Positions 48,558 to 58,695 of a DNA stretch of 64,000 nt are shown piece after piece. How positions within the stretch are numbered: the stretch's first letter is position 1; every line of letters begins with the position of its first letter. The notes beneath the pieces are model-generated. The model had not been told where the DNA came from. It saw only the letters and a program-made list of their open reading frames with translations, and did no database searches. The DNA is from Aneurinibacillus uraniidurans. Lineage in GTDB: Bacteria; Bacillota; Bacilli; Aneurinibacillales; Aneurinibacillaceae. A program made the position numbers and the translations under genes. The stretch lies in contig NZ_CP116902.1 in assembly GCF_028471905.1 (NCBI RefSeq), positions 390,001 to 454,000 of the forward strand. The letters run 5' to 3'.

Positions 48558-50408
48558 ATGAAAAAAGAGAACTTGAAAAGTTATTTGCAGAACCATCTGC
48601 TGATTGGTGACGGTGCGATGGCAACCTGGCTGTATCGCCTGGGCGTACCGATCGGTGTGTGTTATGAAGAGCTAACGTTGTCTAATCCTGAATTGATCGG
48701 AAGTGTGCACCGTTCGTATTATGATGCGGGTGCGCGTTTTATTCAGACAAACACGTACGGGGCGCATCGGGATTCACTCGCTCGCCATGGCTTAGAGCAC
48801 AAGGTAACTCGCATTAACCGCAAAGCAGCCCAGCTAGCGCGTGAGTCTGTGGGGGAAGATGCCTACATCGCAGGCGGCATCGGTTCCATCAATGCAGGTC
48901 GCGTGCGTGATACGAACATTCAGCCATATGCGGAGCAATTTGAGGAGCAGGCGGAAGCTCTTTTACTTGGCGGGGTTGATGCGATTTTGTTAGAGACGTT
49001 CCTTGATTTGGATGAGTTGCTGCTGGCATTGAATGTAATTCGTCCGATGACGGACCTACCGATTATTGCGCAGCTTGCTACCATTGAAGTAGGTCGCACG
49101 CGTGACGGATTTACACTTAGTCAGGCGTTTGCCGAAATGAAAAAGGCGGAAGCTGACGTTGTCGGTCTGAACTGCCGTCTTGGTCCGGCAGAAGCGCTGC
49201 GCTCGATTGAACAAACGATTATCCCGGACGATACGCCATTTTCTGTATTTCCAAATGCGGGTCGTCTGGCGATCTCGGATGGGGAATATTCGTATGCGTC
49301 TGTGCCGCAGTATTTCGGAGATAGTGCCCTGCGTTTCCGCACACAGGGCGCACGCTTGATTGGTGGCTGTTGTGGAACGACACCGGAGCACATCCGTATG
49401 ATGGCGCAGGTGTTAGCGGAGCGTGAGCCGTTACCGCGTGTGAACCCGGAGTGTGAGGCAGCAGAGGTGTTGATGCCGATTGAGGTTGGATCACCGCCTG
49501 TACGTCCACCGAGCATTGTCGATACGGTGAAGGAACGGCATACAGTCATTGTTGAATTAGATCCACCGCGTGATCTGGATACGGAGCGCTTCCTGGCGGG
49601 AACGGCTGCCCTGCAAGATGCAGGCGCAGATGCGGTCACACTGGCAGACAATTCGCTGGCGACGACCCGCATGAGCAATCTGGCGCTTGGAGCCATGATG
49701 AAATCGAAGCTTGGCGCGGAACCACTGCTGCATATCGCTTGCCGTGACCGTAATCTGATCGGTCAGCAGTCGCACTTAATGGGGATGCATGCGCTTGGCA
49801 TTCATCAGGCGCTCGTTATTACGGGCGACCCGGCACGATTCGGTGATTTGCCCGGGGCAAGTTCCGTGTTTGATGTTTCCTCGTTTGATTTGATTCGGAT
49901 GATTAAGCAGTTGAATGAAGGGTTTACGTTCTCCGGTAAGCCCTTGAAGCAGCGGGCAAACTTCGTTGTGGGGGCGGCATTCAATCCGCATGTGCGCCAG
50001 TTCGATGCTGCACTGCGTCGCCTGGAGAAGAAAATCGAAGCAGGCGCGGATTATATTATGACGCAGCCGGTGTATGACGTGGAGATGATTGAGCGGATTC
50101 ATGAGGGGACGAAGCATCTTGATGTGCCGATTTTTATCGGCATCATGCCGCTCACAGGATCACGTAACGCCGAGTTCCTTCATAACGAGGTACCGGGTAT
50201 TCGGTTGTCTGACGAGGCACGGGAGCGGATGAGGAAGTTTGAATCTGGCCCGGAGGCACGCGCAGAAGGTGTGGCGATTGCGCGGGAGCTGACGGATGTA
50301 GCGATGGAATATTTTAATGGCATTTATTTGATTACACCGTTCTTCTATTATGAGATGACAGCGGAGTTGACACGGTATATTCGTCAGAAGTCATCCGTTG
50401 TATTATAA
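48558..50408 (+). CDS. Bifunctional homocysteine S-methyltransferase / methylene-THF reductase (YitJ-like)
   Basis: A 616-residue fusion. Residues 1-300: homocysteine methyltransferase domain with LIGDGAMATWLYRLG, GLNCRLGPAEAL and zinc-binding GGCCGTTPEHI. Residues about 315-616: MetF-type reductase (VIVELDPPRDLDTERFL, ALVITGDPARFGD, YIMTQPVYDVEMI, FIGIMPL). It supplies methyl-THF to MetH and can methylate homocysteine. Its Bacillus subtilis counterpart YitJ is also S-box controlled; here it follows metH by 20 nt and shares that riboswitch. GGGGATAACG precedes the ATG. Confidence 0.95.
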   Translation: MKKENLKSYLQNHLLIGDGAMATWLYRLGVPIGVCYEELTLSNPELIGSVHRSYYDAGARFIQTNTYGAHRDSLARHGLEHKVTRINRKAAQLARESVGEDAYIAGGIGSINAGRVRDTNIQPYAEQFEEQAEALLLGGVDAILLETFLDLDELLLALNVIRPMTDLPIIAQLATIEVGRTRDGFTLSQAFAEMKKAEADVVGLNCRLGPAEALRSIEQTIIPDDTPFSVFPNAGRLAISDGEYSYASVPQYFGDSALRFRTQGARLIGGCCGTTPEHIRMMAQVLAEREPLPRVNPECEAAEVLMPIEVGSPPVRPPSIVDTVKERHTVIVELDPPRDLDTERFLAGTAALQDAGADAVTLADNSLATTRMSNLALGAMMKSKLGAEPLLHIACRDRNLIGQQSHLMGMHALGIHQALVITGDPARFGDLPGASSVFDVSSFDLIRMIKQLNEGFTFSGKPLKQRANFVVGAAFNPHVRQFDAALRRLEKKIEAGADYIMTQPVYDVEMIERIHEGTKHLDVPIFIGIMPLTGSRNAEFLHNEVPGIRLSDEARERMRKFESGPEARAEGVAIARELTDVAMEYFNGIYLITPFFYYEMTAELTRYIRQKSSVVL

Positions 50409-50425
50409 AAAGCTAGGTGGTTAAG

Positions 50426-50467
50426 ACTGTCTCAAAAGCTATTACATGGCTATTGAGGCAGTTTTTT
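50426..50467 (+). terminator. Terminator of the metH operon, shared-sequence type
   Basis: actgtctcaa (50426-50435) pairs with ttgaggcagt (50453-50462) with one wobble, then ttttt. The 5' part and loop resemble the terminator at 25758. Confidence 0.9.
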
Positions 50468-50593
50468 CTTTACTAATATTTCTTATCGTGTAAAATATCA
50501 TCAGACGACCTTATTATGGAAATGCAATATTTAGAAAATAGAAAAAGAGGGTATTGCATAAAGGAATAGTAGAAAGAGGAGAGACAGGGGAAA

Positions 50594-52651
50594 ATGAAAA
50601 AAATAGGCACGAAGATTATGCTGGCAATTTTATTATGTTCTGTGCTTACCTCCTTATCAGTCGGCATCATTAGTTTGATTCGTGGAAGCCAGGCTGTGAA
50701 GGGTGAAGCGGAGGACAAGCTGTTGTATATGTCCCAAAGCATTGCTAATGAATTCAATGTGAGCATTCAAAGTATCCAAGGTGCAGTTAGCGGGATCGCG
50801 ACAACGTCTGTTGCAACTTTCGACATGCAAAAGGCGAAAGCAGACCCTGCTTACTTTACAACATATGGTGATGTTCTAGACCCGATCGTAAAAAGGTTTG
50901 CCGAAAGTGCAGATGGAATTATGGGCGCCTATGTGTTTATAAACCCAGAGTTGACGAAAAGTCTACAGTATTCGTGGTATCTAAAAGATGAAAAGAAGAA
51001 CACCTTTGTTAAGAAACAGGGGTTTGCACCAGGTAGTTTTACGGCCGAAAACCCAAAACTTTCTTGGTATTTTAATGCCGTGAAGGCGAAAAAAGGAGTA
51101 TGGAGCGAGCCATACGAAGATTTAGGTGTAACGATGATTTCATACACGCAGCCGATTTATCAAGACGGTGTATTAATTGGTGTAGCGGGTATGGATGTTA
51201 ATTTCGATGTAATTAAGCAAGCGATTCAGAAAGTTAAGGTATACAAGACAGGATATGCGATGTTGTTTAATGAAAAGTTTAACTATCTTGTCCACCCTAC
51301 GTTCAAAATGGGAGAAAACCTTGCCAATATTCAAAATGGTAGTTTTACATTTATGATTGACGAGATGAAGAAAAAGCCGTCCGGGTTAATTTATTACAAG
51401 TTTAATAATGAGGACAAAATAAGTAGTTTTGCTCATATTTCAAACGGATGGATTGTCTCGATTGCTCCTCCGGAAAGTGAGCTGTATGAAGATATCACGC
51501 AGTTGCAGTCTATTTTAATTTGGGTCATTGTCGGAGGGATTGCCATTGCGGTAGTATTTAGTCTTTTTGTCTCTCGTTCGATTTCGAAGCCGATTATTAA
51601 TTTGACACGTACAGTAGAAGTAGCAGCTACCGGGGATTTGAGTGTACAAACGGATGTTCAGACAAAAGACGAGATAGGACGTTTGGGACAATCGTTTAAC
51701 ACGATGATTGAAAGTCTGCGAACAGTCATTACCCGGGTACGGAGCGTTTCGGATAGTGTGAACGTATCAGCGGGCACAATCTCTGCTGCAGCAGAAGAAA
51801 TTAGTGCGGCAAGCGAAGAGATCTCGGGAAGTATGCAGAGCCTGTCTGAAGATACGAGTCGACAATCTGAGCTAGTAGGTAGTGTGCTGCATGAAACGAG
51901 CACGTTGGGTGAAAAGATTAAAGGCATCGAAACCGAGTCCGAGTCTATGGTTACGCATGCGTATACGATGAAAGATAAAAACGAGAGTGGTCTTGTAGCG
52001 ATGGAGCAGCTGCGCCGTGTATTTGAGAGAAATACGGAAGCAAGTACTCAAGTTGGCCATGGTATTAAAGACCTTGCTGCGATGTCTGTTTCCATTAGTA
52101 CGATTATCGAAACGATCAACTCGATTTCTCAGCAAACAAATTTGTTAGCCTTGAATGCTGCCATTGAAGCGGCACGTGCGGGAGAGGCGGGCAAAGGATT
52201 TGCGGTGGTTGCTGATGAAGTGCGCAAACTAGCAGAACAATCATCTACAGCTACACAAGAAGTGCAGCAGATTATTGACCGGATTACAAGTGTAATTGAA
52301 ACGCTTGATTCTACGATGAATCATGCAACAGAGTTAGTGGATGATGTGAATGTGTCATTAGATCATACGAACAGTACATTTGCCGAAATTAATACGTCTA
52401 TTGATACGGTAACACAAGAAATTGTGCGCCTAGAGCAGGAAGTTCGTGAAATGGAAACGCTGAAAAATAGTATGGTTCAATCAGTCGAAGGTATTCATCA
52501 TGTAACAGAACAAGCAGCTGCGATGACGGAGGCTGTAAGTGCTTCGTCACAAGAACAGACTGCTTCCATCGAAGAGGCGGTAGCGTCTATTGATGAATTG
52601 CATACGATGACGAATAAGTTGATGGACACAGTGAACCGTTTCAAAGTGTAG
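50594..52651 (+). CDS. Methyl-accepting chemotaxis protein with Cache sensor
   Basis: A 685-residue transmembrane chemoreceptor. TM1 at about residues 8-30; extracellular double-Cache region about 35-300 ([37 protein letters not shown]); TM2 about 308-330; HAMP ([26 protein letters not shown]-type); signalling domain with the conserved hairpin tip [20 protein letters not shown] at about residues 510-530. The ligand is unknown; dCache receptors often bind amino acids or organic acids. GAGGAG lies upstream. An atgcaata/tattgcat hairpin is at 50522-50559 in the leader. Monocistronic. Confidence 0.95.
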   Translation: MKKIGTKIMLAILLCSVLTSLSVGIISLIRGSQAVKGEAEDKLLYMSQSIANEFNVSIQSIQGAVSGIATTSVATFDMQKAKADPAYFTTYGDVLDPIVKRFAESADGIMGAYVFINPELTKSLQYSWYLKDEKKNTFVKKQGFAPGSFTAENPKLSWYFNAVKAKKGVWSEPYEDLGVTMISYTQPIYQDGVLIGVAGMDVNFDVIKQAIQKVKVYKTGYAMLFNEKFNYLVHPTFKMGENLANIQNGSFTFMIDEMKKKPSGLIYYKFNNEDKISSFAHISNGWIVSIAPPESELYEDITQLQSILIWVIVGGIAIAVVFSLFVSRSISKPIINLTRTVEVAATGDLSVQTDVQTKDEIGRLGQSFNTMIESLRTVITRVRSVSDSVNVSAGTISAAAEEISAASEEISGSMQSLSEDTSRQSELVGSVLHETSTLGEKIKGIETESESMVTHAYTMKDKNESGLVAMEQLRRVFERNTEASTQVGHGIKDLAAMSVSISTIIETINSISQQTNLLALNAAIEAARAGEAGKGFAVVADEVRKLAEQSSTATQEVQQIIDRITSVIETLDSTMNHATELVDDVNVSLDHTNSTFAEINTSIDTVTQEIVRLEQEVREMETLKNSMVQSVEGIHHVTEQAAAMTEAVSASSQEQTASIEEAVASIDELHTMTNKLMDTVNRFKV

Positions 52652-52674
52652 GATATTTTTATATCAAAAAAGTA

Positions 52675-52724
52675 ACAAGGGGCTGACCGAAAAGCTGAAA
52701 TAGCTGAATGGGTCAGCCCCTTGT
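52675..52724. terminator. Bidirectional terminator between MCP and M20 peptidase genes
   Basis: A perfect 14-bp stem (acaaggggctgacc with ggtcagccccttgt). Confidence 0.9.
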
Positions 52725-52737
52725 AGTTTTGTATTTG

Positions 52738-54117
52738 CTAGTTCCAGTCTGTATGCACTAGCTCTTTCAGATAGGCGCAAATGGTCAGCAGTCCCTTATC
52801 AAAATTCTCAAGATGGAAATGCTCGTTCGGCGCATGGAAGTTCTCACCTGGTAAACCGAAACCCATCAGAACGATTGGAATAGCAAGCAAACGGCCGAAT
52901 CCTTCCACAATGGGAATCGAACCGCCCATTCGGGTCAGGGCAGGCTTGACTTCGTATGCTTTCTCATATGCGGTCATCGCCGCCTGAATAACTGGATGAT
53001 CGTACGGCATCTGGAATGGACGACCTTTGTCCGTTCGATTTACCGTGACACGGACGCCTGGTGGTGTATGGGCATGAATATGCGCTTCTACTGCATTAAG
53101 AATGTCATCTGGTTCCTGGTTTGCGACCAGTCGGCAGGAAAGCTTGGCATGGGCTTCAGCGGGCAGGACGGTTTTAGTGCCTTCGCCCTGGAAGCCTCCG
53201 TATAATCCATTCACTTCAAGTGTCGGGCGTGCCCATGTGCGTTCCAGGAAACTGTAGCCTGCTTCCCCATACAGTTCGGATACGTTTAGCTCCTGCTTAA
53301 CAGCCCCTTCATCATAATTGAGTTCCCGATACGCTTGCCGCTCCTCGGCAGTTAGCGGTACGACCTGATCATAAAACCCCTTGACCGCTACCCGTCCGTC
53401 CGCATCATGCAGAGAAGCGAGAATAGAGGAGAGAGCATGGAGCGGATTGGCGACCCCTCCACCGTAAATGCCAGAATGCAGATCGCCGTTCGCACCGTAC
53501 ACATCAACTTGCATTGCACATAACCCACGCAGACCGTAGCAAATCGCAGGCTTACCTCGTTCTAGCATCGGGGTGTCCGAGATGACCAGCACATCGGCGG
53601 CAAGCAGGTCTTTATTTTCCGCTACAAATGGCTCGAGTGTTGGACTGCCGACTTCTTCTTCGCCTTCGATGCAGAACTTGATGTTGACCGGAAGTTTTCC
53701 TTCTGTCTGAAGGAGTGCTTCTACCGCTTTAATATGCATAAACACCTGCCCTTTATCATCGGATGCGCCTCGCGCGTAAATTTTTTCATCCCGAATATCC
53801 GGTTCAAAAGGTGGTGTTTGCCATAGATGCAGGGGATCGACTGGCTGTACGTCGTAGTGCCCGTATACAAGTACGGTTTTATCGCTGTCTGCGTGCAGCC
53901 AGTCGGCATATACAATCGGATTGCCCGCTGTGGGCATTAGTTTCACATTTTCCAATCCTGCTTTTTTCATAGAGTCAACAAGCCACTTTGCTGCTCGATT
54001 CATGTCTTCCTTATGCTCGGAGAGTGCACTCACACTTGGGATGCGTAGAAAAGCCTTCATTTCTTCGAGGTGTTCAGATCGGCGTTCATTTAGAAATGCT
54101 TCATATTTCTCTTTCAT
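52738..54117 (-). CDS. M20 family dipeptidase
   Basis: A 459-residue di-zinc metallopeptidase of the M20A/CNDP type. Metal-site motifs: VLVYGHYDVQPVDP, ARGASDDKGQVFMH, FCIEGEEEVGSP and the C-terminal FHAPNEHFHLENF; a dimerisation lid domain lies at about residues 210-330. It probably hydrolyses dipeptides or related amides in the cytoplasm. AAAGGAG precedes the ATG. It is transcribed away from the deacetylase gene and ends at the shared terminator. Confidence 0.94.
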   Translation of the reverse strand: MKEKYEAFLNERRSEHLEEMKAFLRIPSVSALSEHKEDMNRAAKWLVDSMKKAGLENVKLMPTAGNPIVYADWLHADSDKTVLVYGHYDVQPVDPLHLWQTPPFEPDIRDEKIYARGASDDKGQVFMHIKAVEALLQTEGKLPVNIKFCIEGEEEVGSPTLEPFVAENKDLLAADVLVISDTPMLERGKPAICYGLRGLCAMQVDVYGANGDLHSGIYGGGVANPLHALSSILASLHDADGRVAVKGFYDQVVPLTAEERQAYRELNYDEGAVKQELNVSELYGEAGYSFLERTWARPTLEVNGLYGGFQGEGTKTVLPAEAHAKLSCRLVANQEPDDILNAVEAHIHAHTPPGVRVTVNRTDKGRPFQMPYDHPVIQAAMTAYEKAYEVKPALTRMGGSIPIVEGFGRLLAIPIVLMGFGLPGENFHAPNEHFHLENFDKGLLTICAYLKELVHTDWN

Positions 54118-54333
54118 GTTATCTAGTCTCCTTTATTCATGAAATAAGGTTTAGCATCACAATATAAATTTTTTATGGGATTTTTTGATGATTTCTCATC
54201 AATCTCTAATGTCTATCTTATTTCAAGTGATTATTATAAGAAATAAAACTTATTGTTAGCTTAAAAGGCATGATTTTTCAATAAATCTTAAAGAGAGAAA
54301 AACTCCATAATTTTCAAGGAGTGAGGGGGAAAT

Positions 54334-55275
54334 ATGAAAAAAATAGGACTAGTATTGTCTGTTCTACTTATCGTATATATGCTTTCTGCTTGTAGTACAT
54401 TCGATAAGGGGGAAGTTGAAACCCAGGAAAAACATAAGCATGAGTCTACTTCCCATAACAATCCGTTTATTCCAGCCCATACGTATGAGAAGGGGGATAT
54501 AGATACATCTGTTCCTGGGGTACCTGTTCTTATGTATCATCACATACTAAAGGTAAGTGAGAATAAAAAATTTCGTAAGAATCCAGCTGTAATTACACCG
54601 GAAGCTTTTGCTGTCCAAATGAAAATTCTACATGATAATGGGTACAAGACGGTTGGGCTTGATACACTTGAACAATATGTAGATAAAAAAATTAAGCTGC
54701 CCCCAAAAACAGTGGTAATTACCTTTGATGACGGTTATTTATCAAATTTTATGTACGCTTATCCGGTCCTGAAACGTTATCAGTTTAAAGCAACTATGTT
54801 CGTAATTACAGGGCCCATGCAGCAAAACCCGGAAAAGTTTAATCCAGATATGTTAAACCGCGTAAGCTGGTCTGAATTACCTAAGTACAGTGACGTGTTT
54901 ATGTATGAGCCCCATGCGCATCATTTCCATCGTGTACTCGGTAGGGAAAGTTTTATGTTGGCACAGCCAGTTGCAGCAGTTAAAAATGATATCCATACTG
55001 TTCAAGAATTATTACAGGCGCATCACTTTGATACTCGTTACTTTGCGTATCCATATGGTCAGTATAACCAAAATACGATTAAAATTTTAAAAGAAGAAGG
55101 CTTCCATATGGCCTTTACAACTAGAAAAGGAAGGGTATATCCAGGCAGTCCAAAATTTGAGCTGAATCGTATCGGTGTCTTTCCGTATACAAACATTAAA
55201 GAATTTAAAAAGATCATTGGTTTAGATGGTTTGCAAAATAGCCATTCTAAGGATGAAAATCATGTTACTCTATAG
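54334..55275 (+). CDS. Polysaccharide deacetylase lipoprotein
   Basis: A 313-residue lipoprotein. The signal peptide ends at the lipobox LSAC (Cys20), then a His/Ser/Lys-rich linker, and a NodB-homology domain: VLMYHHIL, catalytic TFDDGYLSNFMYAYPVL, WSELPKYSD, a His cluster EPHAHHFHR for metal binding, YFAYPYGQYN and a C-terminal RIGVFPYTN. Similar proteins deacetylate peptidoglycan or poly-N-acetylglucosamine (IcaB/PgaB-type). GGAGTGAGGGGG precedes the ATG. Its AT-richer codon use and isolated position differ slightly from neighbours. Confidence 0.92.
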   Translation: MKKIGLVLSVLLIVYMLSACSTFDKGEVETQEKHKHESTSHNNPFIPAHTYEKGDIDTSVPGVPVLMYHHILKVSENKKFRKNPAVITPEAFAVQMKILHDNGYKTVGLDTLEQYVDKKIKLPPKTVVITFDDGYLSNFMYAYPVLKRYQFKATMFVITGPMQQNPEKFNPDMLNRVSWSELPKYSDVFMYEPHAHHFHRVLGRESFMLAQPVAAVKNDIHTVQELLQAHHFDTRYFAYPYGQYNQNTIKILKEEGFHMAFTTRKGRVYPGSPKFELNRIGVFPYTNIKEFKKIIGLDGLQNSHSKDENHVTL

Positions 55276-55397
55276 TCATAAAGCGATCTATATTTTCTTT
55301 ACATTCAGTGAAATCATGGAATTTACGGGCAACAAAAATCGCCATATAATAGAAAAAAGGACAAATCTGTTGGTATATTCACTGTGAGGTGAGCATC

Positions 55398-55739
55398 ATG
55401 ATTGTGAACAAAGTCATTATCGTGGAAGGCAAGACCGACAAGAAACGTCTGGAAAAAATTATTGCAGAACCAGTCGAGATTATCTGCACCAACGGCACAT
55501 TAAGCAGTGATAAGCTTGAGAAGCTATACAGCGAGGCTGGGGATGGGGACGTGTATATTTTCGTAGATGAGGATGCATCCGGTCGCAAGCTGCGAGCTCA
55601 GCTCCGGCAGGAATTTCCTTCCGCACAACATTTGTATACGCGCAAAAGCTATGCGGAAATTGCACGTACGCCATATGATTACCTGGCCAAAATCTTACGC
55701 GACGCCTATATTGAGGTAGATGAGGCGGTGATTATGTAG
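55398..55739 (+). CDS. Toprim domain protein (YusF-like)
   Basis: A 113-residue single-domain Toprim protein. The conserved Glu is in VIIVEGKTDKKRL (residues 6-18), and the DxD motif is in FVDEDASGRKLR (about residue 55). Toprim folds occur in primases, topoisomerases, OLD nucleases and RNase M5; this short form resembles Bacillus subtilis YusF, whose role is unknown. GAGGTGA precedes the ATG at 55398. Next to a Nudix gene, 33 nt away, so probably co-transcribed. Confidence 0.9.
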   Translation: MIVNKVIIVEGKTDKKRLEKIIAEPVEIICTNGTLSSDKLEKLYSEAGDGDVYIFVDEDASGRKLRAQLRQEFPSAQHLYTRKSYAEIARTPYDYLAKILRDAYIEVDEAVIM

Positions 55740-55772
55740 GCGCGTATACGTAAAGGAGAAGAGTAGTAGTCG

Positions 55773-56384
55773 ATGCTAGAACAAATTCAACAGCGTATGA
55801 GTGAGCGGGCTTTTAACCTGTTTGGATTCGCTCCATTAATGCGGGCGGCCATTATGATCCCCTTGGTTGAAAAAGATGGAAAATGGCACATCCTATTTGA
55901 AGTGCGGGCTAGTACGCTTACGCGTCAGCCCGGAGAGATTTGTTTTCCGGGAGGCAAGATTGATCCGTCTGATAAAAATGAACAAGAAGCGGCGATCCGG
56001 GAGACATGCGAAGAGCTTGGCATTCAGCCAGATGATGTGGAAGTGATCGCCGATCTTGGGGTGCTGATTCCCCCTTATTCTTCTTCTATCTATTCTTTTG
56101 TTGGGCGTATCCGGGATGAGAAACGTTTGTCACCGAACAAAGCGGAAGTTGATGAAGTGTTTTATGTACCGCTTTCGTTTTTCCTGGAGAATGAGCCGCA
56201 GGTCCATTACATTCAGTTGGCTGTGAAACCGGATGAGGATTTTCCATTTGATCTCATTCCACTTGGGAAAGAGTATAAGTGGCGGACCACTCGTTTGCCT
56301 GAATTTTTTTATCAATATGATGGAAAAATTATCTGGGGATTGACGGCGCGGATTGTGCAGGAATTTATCTCGGTTATTAAGTGA
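55773..56384 (+). CDS. Nudix hydrolase, CoA pyrophosphatase type
   Basis: A 203-residue protein with a full Nudix box: GGKIDPSDKNEQEAAIRETC then EELGI (about residues 68-92). It also carries the upstream UPF0035 motif RQPGEICFPGG, which is diagnostic of coenzyme A pyrophosphohydrolases (NudL/PCD1, Bacillus subtilis YeaB). It would cleave CoA or acyl-CoA to phosphopantetheine and 3',5'-ADP. AAAGGAG precedes the ATG. Confidence 0.93.
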   Translation: MLEQIQQRMSERAFNLFGFAPLMRAAIMIPLVEKDGKWHILFEVRASTLTRQPGEICFPGGKIDPSDKNEQEAAIRETCEELGIQPDDVEVIADLGVLIPPYSSSIYSFVGRIRDEKRLSPNKAEVDEVFYVPLSFFLENEPQVHYIQLAVKPDEDFPFDLIPLGKEYKWRTTRLPEFFYQYDGKIIWGLTARIVQEFISVIK

Positions 56385-56775
56385 AATTGTGAAAGTACTG
56401 TGTCCAATGTGCTGGATCCCCTCCTGAAGTAAAGGCTGAAAAAGCCTTTGCTTTTTTGGTTTTATCGCACTTTTTTATCGAATTAGAGGGGTGGATAGAG
56501 CGCTTTCATCGTGGGGCCCGAAAACTATACAAAGCAAATGAAAATTGATAACATCTATATAGTGCAAACTAGATAGATGGCAGTTCACCTCAGCATTTTT
56601 AACAAATCCATCCTGGGTTAATTTGGAAGTGTGATGGTGGGAGAGAAATGATATTGGCACGAAATTGCCTTTCTTTCCGACGCATTATACTGGTATGATG
56701 AGGATGCTACGTCATGTATGTAACTATGACGTGGAGGTACAGCTATTATTTTTAAGCATAACGGGGGACTTTTGT
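56385..56775 (+). promoter_or_regulatory. Intergenic region before ctaA
   Basis: 391 nt without a gene. It contains a terminator for the Nudix gene at 56431-56457 (aaaggct with agcctttg, then ttttt), an extended -10-like TGG TATGAT at 56691-56699, and an inverted repeat acgtcat-N10-atgacgt at 56709-56732 just upstream of ctaA that could bind a regulator such as a response regulator. The rest shows nothing recognisable. Confidence 0.45.
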
Positions 56776-57711
56776 ATGGGTTATCGTTTACCTTTTGTAA
56801 CAAGTGTCGCGATCTTCCTGCTGCTTATTGCTGGAGCGCTCGTCGTTGGACTTGATGCTGGATTGGCTTGTTCGGACTGGCCGCTCTGCAACGGGCATAT
56901 CATTCCACCAATGGAAGGCAAGATTATTATTGAGTACACGCATCGGATGCTGTCGACAACGATCGGATTTATGGTTTTGGCCAATGTGTACATGGGATGG
57001 CGCCATCGGAAAGAGAGTCCGCGGGCCGCTAAACTGACGTTTGTTTCGCTTATTCTGTTGGGCGTGGTCGCCGTATTAGGCGGTATAAACGTGCTGCACA
57101 AACTTCCACGTGGTTTTACGGCGATGGATACGAGTGCCGCGATGTTATTGTTTGCTACGTACGTTACGATTACGGGGATTAACCTGACGCAGTATCGGAA
57201 AAAGCAAGGACAATTTGAGGAGAATCGTAATGTAATTGCCCTTCGCAAACGTGCCATGTGGGCAGCCGGTGCGATTTATTTGCAAATTGTGCTGGGCGCG
57301 TTTATCAAGCATAGTCATGCTGGGAAAGTATGGGTGACGGGCGACCCTCAGTGGTTGAGTGAGCTTATCACCACTCCAAGGGTTGCTGAAGTTTTGATGT
57401 ACCTACACTTTATTGTGAGTGTAGTGGTTGCTGGTGCGATTATTAGCTTATTCTTCCATTGTATACAGAAGAAAGTGTTGAAGTTCGAGGCAGCGATGAT
57501 GGCAGGCATACTTGTATTAGAGATCGTTGCTGGTTTTGCCGATGTTAGTACAAATCTGGCGCTCTGGGCTAGTATTATGCATACATCATTGTCTTCATTA
57601 CTGTTTGCGTTTAGTGTATTTATTACTGTAGAGACACGCTCTGGCGGCGAACTGCTACGTTCAGAGTCTCTCGTGTCACAGCGTCGCCATTCCACGGGAA
57701 ATATCGGCTAA
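56776..57711 (+). CDS. ctaA: Heme A synthase
   Basis: A 311-residue membrane enzyme that oxidises heme O to heme A for cytochrome oxidase. Eight predicted transmembrane helices; heme-ligand histidines in EYTHRMLSTT, NVLHKLPRG, IKHSHAG and YLHFIVS; an extracytoplasmic cysteine pair in CSDWPLCNG. The ATG at 56776 is preceded by GGGGG; a longer in-frame reading from 56665 lacks a ribosome binding site. Followed by ctaB and a Sco gene in the same direction. Confidence 0.94.
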   Translation: MGYRLPFVTSVAIFLLLIAGALVVGLDAGLACSDWPLCNGHIIPPMEGKIIIEYTHRMLSTTIGFMVLANVYMGWRHRKESPRAAKLTFVSLILLGVVAVLGGINVLHKLPRGFTAMDTSAAMLLFATYVTITGINLTQYRKKQGQFEENRNVIALRKRAMWAAGAIYLQIVLGAFIKHSHAGKVWVTGDPQWLSELITTPRVAEVLMYLHFIVSVVVAGAIISLFFHCIQKKVLKFEAAMMAGILVLEIVAGFADVSTNLALWASIMHTSLSSLLFAFSVFITVETRSGGELLRSESLVSQRRHSTGNIG

Positions 57712-57739
57712 CGAGTAATTTATTGTAAGGAGGGGGATT

Positions 57740-58675
57740 ATGGGAACTCCTATCTCAGAAATTGAAGCAGCAGAATATGAGAATACGACGGGGGCTGTAC
57801 GGGGAGAACCAATGACTTTAAAAGAAACAATTCGTGAATATATCGGGGTGACAAAAGTCGGGATTACGGTCTCGAACTTAATGACACTGTTTACTGGCTT
57901 ATGGCTGGCAGCGGATGGACCGCTACCGCTCTCGATCACGATTCTAGCCGCACTTGGCTCATCTTTTATCATTATGTCGGGGACGTCATTAAATAACTAT
58001 CTTGACCGTGATCTGGATCGCCATATGGAGCGTACGAAAAGTCGTGCACTCGTAGAAGGACGCTTGAAACCACAAAATGTTATGCGTCTTGGATTGATTC
58101 TTGGTGTGCTCGGTTCTTTGATGCTTCTCGCCGTTAATACGCTTTGTGCAGTGCTTGGGCTTGTTGCACTGTTCTTCTATGTTGTTGTATATACGATGTG
58201 GACGAAGCGTACGACGACATTGAACACACTTGTCGGTGCAGTATCCGGCGCTATGCCGCCAGTCATGGGCTATACAGCAATTAGTGGAACACTTGATTTG
58301 ACTGCCTGGATTTTATTTTTCTTCATGTTTATCTGGCAGTGTCCGCATTTCCTGGCGCTTGCTATGCGTCGGGCGAATGATTATCGCAGTGCTGGATTCC
58401 AGATGATGCCGGCTGTATACGGATTCCGTGTTACAAAAAATCATATTCTCAGTTATACGATTGCACTGGTTCCGATTTCTCTCATGCTATATGCAGTAGG
58501 AGAGGTTGGCAAAGTATATCTGGTAGCGATGAGTGTACTTGGTCTGGGCTATCTTGCATTAAACTTCTCGGGTCTGTTTGCAAAGGATGATATTAAGTTC
58601 GGTCGTCGTTCATTTACGTACTCGATTATTTATTTAATGATGTTCTGCTTGTTTATCTTCATTGACCGCTTATAA
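57740..58675 (+). CDS. ctaB: Protoheme IX farnesyltransferase (heme O synthase)
   Basis: A 311-residue UbiA-family prenyltransferase with about nine transmembrane helices. The Asp-rich catalytic motif is NNYLDRDLDRHMERTKSRAL (about residues 88-107), with a second YDxKR-like loop near WTKRTTTLN. It converts heme B to heme O, the substrate of CtaA encoded just upstream. AAGGAGGGGG lies 5 nt before the ATG. A strongly coupled pair with ctaA, as in many Bacillales. Confidence 0.96.
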   Translation: MGTPISEIEAAEYENTTGAVRGEPMTLKETIREYIGVTKVGITVSNLMTLFTGLWLAADGPLPLSITILAALGSSFIIMSGTSLNNYLDRDLDRHMERTKSRALVEGRLKPQNVMRLGLILGVLGSLMLLAVNTLCAVLGLVALFFYVVVYTMWTKRTTTLNTLVGAVSGAMPPVMGYTAISGTLDLTAWILFFFMFIWQCPHFLALAMRRANDYRSAGFQMMPAVYGFRVTKNHILSYTIALVPISLMLYAVGEVGKVYLVAMSVLGLGYLALNFSGLFAKDDIKFGRRSFTYSIIYLMMFCLFIFIDRL

Positions 58676-58695
58676 GAATAAGGGAGAGACGTCGT

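Noticed and set aside
54302-54325. Thermosensor-like hairpin hiding the ribosome binding site of the deacetylase gene
   Set aside because: actcc/ggagt is only 5 bp and a second, unpaired GAGGGGG lies closer to the start codon.
56653-56669. Sigma-54-like promoter ttggcac...ttgc upstream of ctaA
   Set aside because: Only 9 bp lie between GG and GC; sigma-54 requires 10, and no enhancer-binding protein gene is near.
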